From Miscanthus floridulus (lineage: Eukaryota > Streptophyta > Magnoliopsida > Poales > Poaceae), in assembly GCF_019320115.1 (NCBI RefSeq), contig NC_089593.1, positions 31,107,720 through 31,171,719 of the forward strand: a DNA stretch of 64,000 nt, in the 5' to 3' direction. Shown here one piece after another: positions 33,699 to 45,511 of this stretch; positions within the stretch are counted from its first letter, which is position 1, and every line of letters starts with the position of its first letter. Below the pieces are notes generated by a model, which had not been told where the DNA came from, made no database searches, and saw nothing but the letters and a program-made list of their open reading frames with translations. A program made the position numbers and the translations under genes.

Positions 33699-34749
33699 CA
33701 TCTCAAAGTCAGTTGTGCACTAAGTAGCATATACATTTATTTTGTATTCACTTTAGTAAATATTGTAATACATATTTTAGATCCAAAACGAATTCAAATG
33801 TAAAGTTTGAATTGAAAAGTTTTAGATCTCTTTGAATACTATTACTTTGGTTTACGTCATTTCGCCATCCAAGGCCATTTAAAAAATATAAAATATAAAA
33901 ATTCAAAAACATTAACCTTAAAACATACTTTGCGGGGACTAAATGATTTCAAATGAAAATAATCAATTTTAAAGTCGGGGATCTTTTCAAGTATTACAAC
34001 TTTTAATTGAATCATTTCTCCGTTCAAGATCATTTGAATTTTTTAATAAAATAGATTTCAAATTATTTTTATTAACGACGGGTTAAGAAAACCACCATTG
34101 TGAATACATATTTACTGATAGTTTTATTAAGATTACTATCAGTAAAATTATGTATATACACCGGCGGTTATCTTAAACCTACCAACCGGTTTGTAGTGGC
34201 TATAGGCTTAAGAGATCCTGCCAGTGTAAATACATGATTTGTATTAACGGTAACCTTAAGAAAACCACTAGTAAAGATGTATTTACATGTCCAAGCACGA
34301 TAGAGATTCTGGTTCCGAGAACAATTTGGAATACGAAGAGCCTGTTTGGTTCTACCAAATCTATGTGTCGCCTTGCCTAGATGGATATAACAGACAAAAA
34401 ACAGGTTTGGATTTCTTCCTAGGTTGCCTCGTGATCAGTGCAAGTGAGGTTTTTCTTGCCAAAGCAAGCAAGCAGAATAATTGGCTCGCCGCCATGGGCA
34501 AGGCAAGGCTTGCTTGTCAAAGTGAGGCTGGGTAAGGCTGAAGCTTGAAGCCTTCAACCAATCGTGGCCCAAAGTGTTTTTATGGTCCACCATTCTCTCC
34601 CATATCCATACAAGTGTTTAGGCATGTTATGAGAGTTTAATTCTAAAACAATTTGTAACACATGACACGATGAGCATTGATAAATGTCTAAGCTACAAGT
34701 CATCTAGCTAACCACGCAACAAGATGAAACGTCTTTGCAATGCACGAGT
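33699..34749. other. AT-rich spacer between duplication copies
   Basis: No gene supported. An 82-codon frame at 34287-34535 lies in repetitive sequence with GCCTTGCCTAGG / GGCAAGGC inverted motifs, likely MITE-derived. Confidence 0.4.
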
Positions 34750-36028
34750 ATTTTGCAAGTAATAGTACAACGTGAATATATAGTGACAACTAGCTAGAAA
34801 AAGCGGAGGAAGTATATTGACTGTGTTGACCGGCTTTTGTAGTTAGTCACATTGGGAGTCTCAATAGATTTTCATTTGTATTTAATAAATATTTTTGATA
34901 ATGTGGCAATGTTTTTAAGAAGAGATAGAAATGGCTTTTGTGTAGATATAACTCTCTTGACTCGGTTAACAATTCTAGAATTGTCCGTGAAACAAAAGAA
35001 TAAAACTCCTACGCATTGAGAGTAAATATTGTTTCATCTGTGTTTACGTTATTAGAAACAACACTATAAACTCTTCGTCGAGAATAACCTTAGAATTGTC
35101 GACTAGTGCACATGAGACACCGCCAATTCCCATGGTGCAGATAAGTCTCCAAGTGTTTGTCGTCTGTGTCGGTGTGTCGCTGTACTGCTATTGGATCAAC
35201 TGCTGGAGCATATATAGCTCATCTGGCTGCAGGGCTAGCTTTTCGAATGCCGGTCACTAGTTGATCTTCTTGTCATTTTCAATCTCACTCTTCCACGTTT
35301 GACTAACCCAAAATGTAACCAAAACAACGGTAGCAGTAGTATCAATTATTTATCCGGTCATGCACAGACAGCTAGTGACCGGGCCGGGTCCTTGGACAAA
35401 CATAACGCTACTACAGCGTCACGTTGGGGTCCTTTGGGCAAGAAAGGTATTGGAATGATTGTAATTTCCAAAGTTTGATGAGGTAAAGCTGGCTGTTTTC
35501 ACCTCATCCAACTACATCTTCGGTGCACTAGGCCATCCTACACTAATAGAAAACAGATCTTTTGTCTCGGCACCATTTTTGGAGTTACTCCCGGTATTTT
35601 TTGAACCCGGGAGTGAAGGAGATTTAATCCTGGCTATACCCTCGAGTCGGGAGTAAAAGTCGCTGCCCAACGCTGCTGGCTCGGCAGGCAAACCTTTAGT
35701 CCCGATTAGAGGCTATAACCGGGACTAAAGATCGACATTTAGTCTCGGCTAGAGCCACTAACTGGGAATAAATGTTTAGTCCCGGCTGGAGGCTTTAGCT
35801 AGGAATAAATATTGTTCTGTGTTCCTGGTTATAACCTCTAACCGGGAATAAAGCTTCCGCCAGTAGTTATTAAAAAAACAAATAGTTTTAGTTTATTAGT
35901 TTCATTTATATTCTTTTCTTAAGTATACTTTGATTTTTAGAGTCTTTTGTTGAAAAAATAGTTTTAGATTTTAGGGAAAAATTATAATTTTCACACATAA
36001 GTTTTTAAGTTTTATTTTACCATATTTT

Positions 36029-36950
36029 GACGCAAAATTCTAGTGTTTTCAATCTATAATTCATCGTATTTCATCTCACGCGGCACAAAGAAAAATGTAA
36101 TAATAAAAGTAATTATCAGAAAACCTAAGATCTTGTGTGGGCCCATATTTTGGGGGTAAATGACTGCCAAAAAAATTTCAAGCCATTTCGACATAGGCGT
36201 AGTTGACGTGCTTCACAGAGATATATAGAACCTTTCATCGAACCCTATCTATACACCTAGGTTCTCTGGAATTCTGAGGTCCATGTGCTTTCCAGTGTCG
36301 GATTGGTCCCAAACTTTTTCTCAAGACTGCAAATGCCCTGTGTGAGGCCATCGCCAAGTTTGAGATTTTTCTGAGCTGGTTTGGTGCTTTTTGCACTTTA
36401 ATTGAATTTCCACGTGAATTCACCGATTAATTATACGTTGAACTAAGTCCACCCCCGAAAAGATCCGGAATGGTGCCAAACTTTGCCAAATGGTCTCTTG
36501 TGCCCTAGGTGACAAATCTCTGTGGAGGTCGACGCAAAATTCTAGTGTTTTCAATCTATAATTCATCGTATTTCGTCTCACGCGGCACAAAGAAAAATGT
36601 AATAATAAAAATAATTATCAGAAAAACCTAACATCTTGTGTGGGCCCATATTTTGAGGGTAAATGACTGCCAAAAAAATTTCAAGCCATTTCAACAAAGG
36701 CAGAGTCGACGTGCTTCACAGAGGTATATAGAACCTTTCGTCGAACCCTATATATACACCTAGGTTCTCTGGGATTCTAAGGTCCGTGTGCTTTCCGGTG
36801 CTGGATTGGTCTCAAACTTTTTCTCAAGACTGCAAATGCCCTGTGTGAGGCCACCGCCAAGTTTGAGATTTTTCTGAGCTGGTTTGGTGCTTTTGCACTT
36901 TAATTGAATTTTCGCGCGAATTCACCGATTAATTATACAATTATTGATGA
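36029..36950. repeat. CACTA 2 internal ~500-bp tandem duplication
   Basis: Units start GACGCAAAATTCTAGTGTTT at 36029 and 36531 (period about 502). They share GTTCTCTGG, CCAAGTTTGAGATTTTTCTG, GAGCTGGTTTGGTGC and ACTTTAATTGAATTT, and are homologous to the tandem in CACTA 1 (12403-13320). Confidence 0.85.
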
Positions 36951-37284
36951 AGAACTTAAAGATTTACGTTAAAATAATGTGAAAACAAATTTCCTGTCGA
37001 AAACTAATAGATTTAATGATTTTAATTAAAGTCTATATTTTTGCATTAACAAAAATAGTGATTATTAGTTGCATTATGTTCAATATTTATAATTAAAAAG
37101 ACAATAGTTTAGGTCACATATTTTTCTTGTGTGCAGTAAATCAAAATAAATTTTAATACTTTTTAAAAAAATATTATGCCTAGTATTTAATTTACTAAGC
37201 AAATAATAAGAATTTAACATTTAAATAAAAAGAAATATATATAATACACTAACCAACCAAAAAACTGACGCGAAGTGAATTTTC

Positions 37285-37519
37285 CAGCCCCTTTAGTCCC
37301 GGCTTCGATCACAGCCCGGGACGAAAGGTGGGCTGCATTTGGCGGCCCGCCAAAAATTACCTTTAGTCCCGACCGGTGGTTGGAGCCAGGACTAAATGAC
37401 CTTTAGTCCCGGCTGATTATTGGAGCCGGGACTCGGCTGGTGGTTGGAGCCAGGACTAAAGGTGACCTTTAGTCCCGGGCAGTGTTAGGAGCCGGGACTA
37501 AAGGTCCCTCTCCTATATA
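37285..37519 (+). promoter_or_regulatory. CACTA 2 internal subterminal-type array and TATA box
   Basis: Five or more copies of CCTTTAGTCCCGGC with inverted partners (GAGCCGGGACT, CCAGGACTAAA), the last ending GGGACTAAAGGTCCC, then CTCCTATATACG (TATATA at 37514-37519) and the start of the transcribed region. The motif matches the element's own terminal arrays, so the TNPA product could bind its own promoter; that is inference. Confidence 0.65.
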
Positions 37520-37539
37520 CGCCAGCTCCCTTCTCTTCC

Positions 37540-38050
37540 TCCTCTCACTTGTCGTCTTTGACTTCATCGTCATCAGCGAGCCGCGCCGCCGCCAACCGTC
37601 GCCGATTCGGCTCCCCGTCACCAGATCGTGGATCCTGGCCACCCCGACACTGCCCTCCTTGCCAAAGGAGCCCCCGACACCGCGCCCGTCACCAGAGGAG
37701 CCCCCGAGACGACGCCCCACGCGCGGCGCCTCTCGCCGTGGCCCCCACGCCAGCCTACACGCGCCACCGGCCTCCCCACCAACGGCGCCGCCCCGCAGGC
37801 ACTCCACGACGCCGGCGCACGCCTCCCCACCGACGACGCCCGCGCGCCGCCTCTCGCCAGCATCTGAACGACGCCCCGCGCACACCGCCTCTCGCCGCGG
37901 CCCACGCCGGCCTCCACGCGCCACCGGCCTCCCCACCGACAGTGGCCCCCCGCGGGCACACTCCACGCGATGCCTGCGCTCGCCTCCCCGGCCACTGACG
38001 CTGGCCGGCCACCCCACGCAGGCACCACCACCCCCGGCCATCAATAAGTA
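37540..38050 (+). other. GC-rich leader or first exon of the CACTA 2 gene
   Basis: About 70% GC, with overlapping open frames on both strands that read Pro/Arg/Ala-rich sequence. No frame is clearly favoured and no domain is recognised. Most likely leader sequence, followed by a large AT-rich intron (38050-38465). Confidence 0.4.
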
Positions 38051-38474
38051 TATAATTATTTATAAATTTTATTTTTTATATATATGAAATGTATATGGAA
38101 GTATATGAAATTATATGTATGAAATGTATAAATTTATGTTATATATAATGTTATATATAATACTAAATTTCATTTTATATGTATGAAATTATATGTATGA
38201 AATGTATAAATTTACAAGTAATAATGGGTTATATATATATGAAATGTATAAATTTATATTTATATCTATGAAATGTGTATGAAATTATATGGCTAAACCC
38301 TAAACCACCCTATATATATGTAATCCATTAAAATTATATATGACATGTATAATTTTTACTTAGGAAAAAATCTATTGTGGAGTATGAAAAAAATTATATA
38401 TCTATGAAATGTGTATGAAATGTCTATGAAACTCTAATTGCATAATTATTGTTTTATAATTGTTTAGGCTCTCT

Positions 38475-41400
38475 ATGGCCGACTCGAGAGACGATGACCT
38501 GGAGGCGGAAATGATGGATATTATCAACGCCGGCACTGAACATTGTGCCGATGTTGATAATGACCAGCAGGAAGACGACGGGAATCAATACTTGAATCTC
38601 AATCATATTGTTGAGGAAGTTGTTCATGAAGATAATTCCGGCGAGGTATATATTTCTCAATATCTAGCTCTCATTTATTTATTATGCATACATGTAGCCC
38701 ACTGGATCGACTTTTGTTTTAGAATACTTTTTGTGTTTCTATGCGTACATAGCCGTCTAGATCGACGACGATGACGGGGAACACAAAGAATGTTCGAGGG
38801 GCCAAAAAGTCGTTGGAAGGCCGCTACATCATCTCAGAATTCAACGTGGCTACAGGCGAACCACTAGGACAATATGCACAGAAATTCGTGTACCACTGTG
38901 GGTACCTTGTAAGGGACAAGCTCCCAATCAATGCCCGTGAATGGAAAAAAATAACAATGCTCCTCATATTAGTTATGTCTCTGATAAGGACAAGGAGCTA
39001 ATTTGGCAAGATGTTCTTGCACATTTCACACTCCAAACAGATGATTATCATGAAGACATCACCCATGAAAGGTTGACGGAGCGAGTTAGGCACTGGACGA
39101 TGAAGAAGATGGCCACCCAATTCCAATCTTGGAAGAAGCAGCTATACAAATCATACGTCAAAAAGAACAAGACTCCAAATTGGAACGATAAGGGCCCAAT
39201 CGCAAAGCCAAGGCCTTACTGGGAGGAATTTGTACAGTACAAGACATCAGAAGAGGGTGCGGAACGGGCGAGAAGGAACCAAGAGAATTCCAGATAAAAG
39301 CAATACCACCATAACATGGGATCAGGTGGCTACGCGACTTCCATTCCTAAGTGGCAAAAAATAGAAGCAGACCTTGTTGCCAAGGGGGTCATACCTGAAT
39401 CAGCACCGTGGCCTAAACGCACAAAGCGTTGGTTTTTAGGTCATGGGGGAGGATTGGACCCAATCACCGGGAAGCTCGTCCATGGAACAAAACTCAAAAG
39501 AGCAACAGAAAGGTTGATTCAAATTCTAAAAGCTAGAGATAGTGGACTATTCCGGCCCAACAGAGAGAAAGATGAACTGACATATTCCATTGGGACTGCT
39601 GAGTATTGTGGACGAACTAGAGGCAAAGGGGCCGTTCCGTGGGTGCAAGGTTTCCCTGAATGGATCGATTCGTACAGAAGCCGCCAGAGACGGAAGGATG
39701 AGGAGGTAGAGAGGATCCGTATCTTGTAGCAATATGTTATTGAGTCACGGGAAGTGGTGCTTGAATCACAAAGGCGAGAAAAAAGAAATGCAAGCGAAAA
39801 TGCAAGAGGAAGTCGCAAGGCCAGTGCAAATACAATTGAGTGCCTAGGGGATTACAATAGCTTCGGGAATCAACATTAGCCCCTCGATCAGTTGAGAAGC
39901 AGTTGTGCTTCTATGGAGCTGCCTGATGCCATAAAAGATGCAGAGCTGCGCTTTTCCGTGGATGACGTCACTAAACCTTTTACATCATGTGAGCTGCACA
40001 TTCCAAAAGATAATGGCACAGTGAAGGTGGCTATTGGTGTTGTAAACCCTATCGACCATACCAAGACATCAAGAATCCATGGGACAATAGTACCAGCTGG
40101 ATATGCTACCGTCTCAGTGGATAAAGCTATTGAAGGTTTTAGCGATGTGCCTCTTGACATTCATGGAGGTGATGGGGAGAAGACCGTGGGAGAAGCAGAG
40201 AAGTCATTCATTGCATGGCGCAAGCGCTACATCAATATTCCCGGGAAGCCGTTGCCGCACAATAGGTACGGATGAAAGTGAACGAAACAATTTTTTTATT
40301 AATTTTATATTGCCTCTTAAATAACAATTGACTTATTGTCTTCTGTACGCACACAGTAGGGCCTCCCCCAACCTAAGTCCAATAGTATAATCACCAGACC
40401 AGCATAGTGCTCCGGGCGGTAGTTACGATGGGGTAGAAGACACGGCTGCATCCCCACCATCTCCAAGACGGTCTCCACCGCCACCGCCACAGCCTCCAAG
40501 GCATTCCCCAACGCCGCCTCGAAGGTCTCCAACGCCTGTTCCCCCACCTCCTCCCATGAACTAGAGAAGACGGCTGCAAACAAATAAGCCATCTGCCCTG
40601 CCGGCGAAGACGACCAAGAAGGCCCCCGTGAAACCAAGGCCAATTCCACAGAAATTGCCTGGTGAAATGAGTAAAGAGGAGTTAGATGATGCGGTTAAAA
40701 AAACCATCGAAGCATTCTTCTTAGGCACAGGGAAGAGGAAGCAGCAGGAGCAGAAGCACTTCACCTACCTCCAGCTAAACTAAGGCGGATGGTGGAAGCT
40801 GAGCAGAAAAAGAGGCGGCAAGCTTGTAAGCCCTCGCCACCATCAGACTTTGACCGCACTCTTAGCAAGATAATCAAGAAAGCTGCTAAAGCAGGGAAAA
40901 CTGTTGCACAACTCGGAGAACAAGAATTGCAATCAGTCCCTCATCTAGTTATTGCTAATGAATATGGTTCAAACATAGATATGCTAGATATGATGGAAAT
41001 ACCTGCTGATAAAGAAGTGGATATGGCGGAACTTGCTAACTTTTATGCTATGAGAGGTATCGACCTTGGTGATTTCCTCTTCGAAAGTGCGCCGGTAGCG
41101 GATGAATGCCAGAAATATGAGCATGGCAGGAGTCTATGGAATCCTAAGACCATCAATGAACTGGGTACACAATTGTTCAAGCTAAACACCTTGTACCTCG
41201 ACGTGTGTCACCGGAAAGAGTTCTATATTTCTGTCAGAATCAAAGACGACCATTGGTTCCGTGGCGATGACGTTATGTACATTGAGTTTGCTGAATTACA
41301 CCAACTAGTCCACCAGAACTCTCTCGACAAGACTCTCATCAGCTGCTATTGTCTGTAAGTGATTCTTTCTACTAATTAATAATAAGTCGCTACGTACATA

Positions 41401-42156
41401 CATGTCTGTGTTTATTATCCTCACTCTATATATATGATGCAGGTTTGAGATGGGAGAGTGCAAAAAGAGAGGGTGTACTGATATTGGTTTCATTAATCCA
41501 CATATCGTGTTCAAAAACCCTAAACCCCAACTAACATGGAAAGCAGAAACAGAGGCCAATATCAAGATGTTCTTAGAGAAGCAACGTGACAAGAAATGTA
41601 TACTCTTCCCCTACAACTTCATGTAAGTATTCATAATATCGACGATCGTGTATCCATATATATATGTTCACTGTACCTGTTAGCTAATTAATGAGTGGTA
41701 ATGGACATGGCAGTGAACACTGGATATTGATGGAACTCGATCTGGAGAAAGGTCTTCTACGCATCTGGGACTCGATGAGAAACGAACAAAAAAAGTTCCA
41801 AGAGATGATAGATATTATTCGGAGGTAATTGCAGTCTCACTAGCAAAACTATTCCAGTCTCTCTGCATGTAAATTAATGGTCCAAATATTTTTTATGTTA
41901 TTTGGTAGTTGTTGGAAAAAGGTCTGTCAGGAACACCATATGAAACGCAAAGTGCCACTGAAAGTAGTGCTATACAAAGTAAGTACTATATACCTACCTT
42001 AGTTCAATTTCCCTATGCTCGGATGATGACGAATCTTTTTCTCGTAAAGTGGGTTCTGCTGCAGCCCCAGGGGACCAATCTCTGTGGATACTATATTTGC
42101 GAGTTCATGAGAGTGTGCTAAAAAAGAACTAGTCTAGAGCAAAAAAGGGTAAGTGT

Positions 42157-42200
<44 letters not shown>

Positions 42201-42264
42201 TCTTCATACATATATATATATATATATATATTCGTGATAGATACAATTTATTTATCATTATTCT

Positions 42265-42334
<70 letters not shown>

Positions 42335-42490
42335 TAATATACTTTTTCTTTATCTCATATCTCAAATTGGTTGAAGGAAAAAACCCTGGACACACACCAT
42401 CTCAAAGCAATCCAAGAGACAATAGGTGGATTTCTGAATGATCATGTCTTAACTCCCGGCGATGAGTTTTACTATGACCCAAATATGTGA
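38475..42490 (+). pseudogene. TNPA-like (Transposase_24) and Ulp1-like protease gene of CACTA 2
   Basis: ATG 38475 (MADSRDDDLEAEMMDI) follows a TTTAG acceptor; donor GAG|GTATAT near 38645; next exon near 38760. The TNPA/Transposase_24 region spans about 38771-39729: EGRYIISEFNVATGEPLG, YVSDKDKELIWQDVLAHF, SGGYATSIPKWQKIEADLV, KRWFLGHGGGLDPITGKLVH, NREKDELTYSIGTAEYCGRT. Pro-rich and basic linkers (40430-40860) precede a C48/Ulp1 protease: RIKDDHWFRGDD, CYCL then a spliced continuation from about 41442, HWILMELDLEKG (catalytic His about 41717), IWDSMRNE (Asp about 41770), and LLQPQGTNLCGYYICEFM (Gln and Cys about 42060-42100). The last exon ends TGA at 42488-42490. A frame change near 38950 and stops near 39297, 39729, 40783 and 42119 break it. 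The protease active-site motif is better preserved than in CACTA 1. Confidence 0.85.
42156..42330. repeat. (CA)n(TA)n microsatellites in the last intron of the CACTA 2 gene
   Basis: Several long TA runs (about 42173-42200, 42210-42230 and 42270-42332) separated by short spacers. They lie between a GTAAGT donor and the final exon. Confidence 0.9.
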
Positions 42491-43165
42491 TGATGAAAGC
42501 CAAATTTCATACTGATCCAAAGAGCATGTGATGATGAAATGTACAATTAATGCAAACTTTACATGTGCCGATGAAATGTAATATTATGTTTTAGTTTACT
42601 TTTACTTGTGTTGCTTGCGTGCATTGATCGAGCGAAAACTTTACATTACGCGCGCGTATACGTATATTACTTTGCAGCGAATAATGCGTATTCAAAAACC
42701 AAATTAAAACAAAAAAGAATCATCAATTGAAATAAGCAGTAAAAGAAAAAAAAGACCCTTTAGGCCCGGTTAGTAATACCAACCGGGAATAAAGGGGTCA
42801 GCCCAGACGCTGGCGTGGCTACATTTTTAGTCCTGGTTGGTATCACCAACCGGGACTAAAGGTCCACTTCTATTCTCGGCTACTAACCCTTTATTCCCGA
42901 ACTCCTATTCCCGGCTGCATAACCGGAAATAAAGAGGGTTGGCAGCCGGGAATAGAAGCCTTTTTTTACTAGTGCTAGTGACTAAATTCAGAAGAATCCG
43001 AACCTGGCACACTAGCTACAAAAAGTTTAGTACTCCATACAAATGTGTAAGGTCTAGTACGTATTACTATTTTCTTAGCCATATTCCCTCTAGAGAGTCG
43101 TATTTGATCTGCTTCTCACGCTTTCCTATGCATATATAAAAGACGCAATGCAAACATGCACTACT

Positions 43166-44110
43166 ACACAAACGCCCATATATATATATATATATATTTT
43201 CAAACATGCTTGGTAACACAAACCATGGGAGATGAATTGTTTGTCACAAATCAGCCTTGCTAGTTGGGACAATTGCTGTTGTGTGGCAAACAATGGAATA
43301 TTTTACGTGTCATTATCTTTCACGGTTCCAGTGGAACCATTCCACGTTCAAGCCGGCCGTTAGATTTTGTTTGATCCATCCTTCCTACTTGGCTTTACCG
43401 CTGAAAAAACCCCAGCCCCATGCGCATTTGCCACCACAATCGACCCCCATTAAGCCTTGCAAACCATCCTCCGCTCCTCGCAATCCATCCTCATTTGTGC
43501 CGTAATTAGAGATGGAAACAAATCGGATTTGCATGGAATCAGATCTGAATGTCACCTTTTACCACATTTTAATTCGAATTTACACGGATACGAATATTTT
43601 GGAATACCAATACAAAATGGATGTCTCGGATTCAGATTTCTATTCGGATATTTACTCAATTCAACTCTAAGTGCATATCGTTAAATTTAACGTACATGAA
43701 CAGAATTATACTACTAAGTTCATCGATAACTGAAATGAAATAAAATAAAAGGACACTTCTCAATTAATCAATAAATGTTTAAAAATTAAATAGTTATAAA
43801 TAAATATTTAATAATTAAATATATCAATTAATCAATAATTATTTGTATAATATTTATCATGACATTCGAAATATATTAAAGTATTAAGATAATTTACAAC
43901 AATAAATAAATAGGTTTAAACTAAATTAAAATATTACTAAAATTAATTTAATTTTTATGTGTTGTTAATAGTATTAAATTAATATTAAATGTTATTATAG
44001 ATATACTATTAAATAGTTTCAATGCATCATTAGTAATATTAAAATTAGATAATTAGCTAGTAATTACGGAGACAAAATTTTAAATAGATTCATTACAAGT
44101 TGTTCTTTGT
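43166..44110. mobile_element. Unclassified TE debris in duplication copy B
   Basis: A (TA)n run sits at about 43179-43198. From 43505, AGAGATGGAAACAAATCGG and repeated CGGATA/GGATAT words resemble an eroded hAT-type element seen widely in plants, followed by very AT-rich sequence. No coding region is supported. Confidence 0.35.
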
Positions 44111-44600
44111 GGATGTTCTATATTTTTGTCGAATACAAATATGAAATCAGATAAATGCTCTCAAGAAGCCCTTTTTCTGGTTGTCATTCTCGTGATTTCA
44201 CTCTCCCAAACCTTTGACTGGACGCAGGAAAGTGCTACCAAAATAAATGCGTGTCACCTTGCTCACGACCGGGTATATACTATAAATCCAGTGGCGGATC
44301 CCGGGGGGGTCTAGGGGCAGTAGCCTCTGTGAGAGTGATTTTTCTTTATATTTATTGTAGAAAAAACGTAATTTCACCATTAATATTCGACATTTGTTCT
44401 AAATCTCTATTGATTACCCCAGATGCTCATCTTGGCTCAGCTAATGTATAAGTCTACAACGGCCTAATCGGTAATAAGCTAGAGAATTCCATAGCGTCAC
44501 GTTGGGTTTTGAAACTAAATAGGACTCAGTTAAATTTCTTCGATGGGACTGATCGACAAAGTGATGACAAGTTCGTGTTTAGAAGTGTTGCAGTGGATGG

Positions 44601-44821
44601 ACGCAGACAGCTTGACAGAGGTACCTGTATAATGCGGACGGGAACATACGTACGGCGACCGCCGCCCCCGCCGTCGGTGTCCATGTGAGTATTATAGCCC
44701 CATCTGGACGCTGGCATGCACATCAGCTGAATTTTGTTCACGCGACAAGACTACAGTCTATAGTGTTGGTCTTTCGGGCTCACTCATAAGTCATATCCAA
44801 ATATTGTGCTTGTGAGTTGCA
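44601..44821. other. Intergenic DNA
   Basis: No gene seen. Confidence 0.4.
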
Positions 44822-45054
44822 GTCTTGTTTAGATTGCGGTTAAGAATCAGTATTTGGTACTGTAGCACTTTCGTTTGTATTTGATAATTATTGTCCAATC
44901 ATGACCTAACTAGGCTCAAAAGATTCGTCTCGTAATTTACAATCAAACTGTATAATTAATTATTTTTTTATCTATATTTAATACTCCATGCATATGTCCA
45001 AAGATTTGATGTGATGGAGAGAAAGTGAAAAAACTTTGCCATCTAAACAAGGCC
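44822..45054. mobile_element. MITE with TTGTTTAGAT-type inverted ends
   Basis: Left end TCTTGTTTAGATTGC; right end reverse-complemented GGCCTTGTTTAGATGGC. It is ~233 bp with the internal strings GTAGCACTTTCGTTTGTATT and AAAAGATTCGTCTCGTAATT, which are characteristic of an abundant grass MITE. The target duplication was not resolved. Confidence 0.7.
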
Positions 45055-45506
45055 TGCCTGTATTTTCCTATTGGATTTAGCTTTTGTATTAAACTGATAG
45101 ACGTGTCTAGACAGATATGTCTCGTAATAACCGGCATGATTTAACAAAAACATATTGCTCACCCAGGCTCATACTACGCTACTTACATAATATATTTTTG
45201 CAACACCATTTTCACCAACGTTTTATATTACGAACCAACAGTGAATAACTCTGATCCCCCACTGACACAATCACTAGCCCCTCCTGGTCCCGTGCTCTCA
45301 CCTGCCAGTACCTCTGACCTGCTATAGATAGAATTTACCATCGTACCTCTCTCTGGACAGAGACCCTAGTTAAGCCAAAAAAAAAATCTAGAAGCAAACT
45401 TCAAAACGACATTAGGAATGACATAATCTTACGTCTTCAATCCAACACCTTCAAAGGTTCCAATGGAAAAAACCTCCCCCTTTATTTTTGGATTTTTTTC
45501 ACCAAC
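45055..45506. other. Intergenic DNA before the gypsy insertion
   Basis: No gene seen. AAGTG at 45507-45511 is the left target duplication of the next element. Confidence 0.5.
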
Positions 45507-45511
45507 AAGTG

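Larger units (their letters stand above)
32900..34290. mobile_element. Degraded CACTA-like subterminal sequence
   Basis: Contains CATCACTGTCGG, ATCGGCAGTGATGG, GAACCGCCATTGTG and AAAACCACTAGTAAAG-type repeats on both sides of AT-rich filler. A tRNA-like module on the minus strand lies at about 33425-33490 (GGTTGTGAGTTTGATCCC with AGTGGTTAAGG). A (TG)n(TA)n microsatellite occupies 33155-33208. No clean tips or coding regions. Confidence 0.45.
35541..42974 (+). mobile_element. Complete 7.4-kb CACTA transposon, element 2
   Basis: Left tip CACTAATAGAAAACAG; right tip reverse-complemented CACTAGTAAAAAAAGG; 3-bp target duplication CTA at 35538-35540 and 42975-42977. Subterminal repeats of TTTAGTCCCGG / CCGGGACTAAAG lie at about 35575-35860 and 42760-42960. 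Inside are a ~500-bp tandem repeat, an internal array of the same subterminal motif, a TATA box and one TNPA-Ulp1 gene. No TNP2 transposase is present, so it would need one in trans. Confidence 0.93.
34750..44600. repeat. Segmental duplication, copy B (interrupted by CACTA 2)
   Basis: Partner of 21870-32900. Shared host blocks lie at about 34765-34850, 35095-35540, 42975-43165, 44175-44275 and 44455-44590. A ~240-bp AT-rich insert (about 34852-35090) and CACTA 2 are absent from copy A. The uninterrupted site in A (GGCCATCCTACTAAATTTAG, near 23011-23030) corresponds to the junctions at 35540 and 42975. Confidence 0.85.

Noticed and set aside
34287..34535. 82-codon plus-strand frame
   Set aside because: Lies in repetitive sequence with inverted GGCAAGGC motifs; no recognisable domain.
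37482..38087. Long overlapping open frames on both strands, Pro/Arg/Ala-rich
   Set aside because: Both strands are open because of very high GC and few stops; no domain is seen. Best explained as leader or first exon of the CACTA 2 gene.
42153..42374. 73-codon frame rich in Tyr and Ile
   Set aside because: Translation of a (TA)n microsatellite inside an intron.
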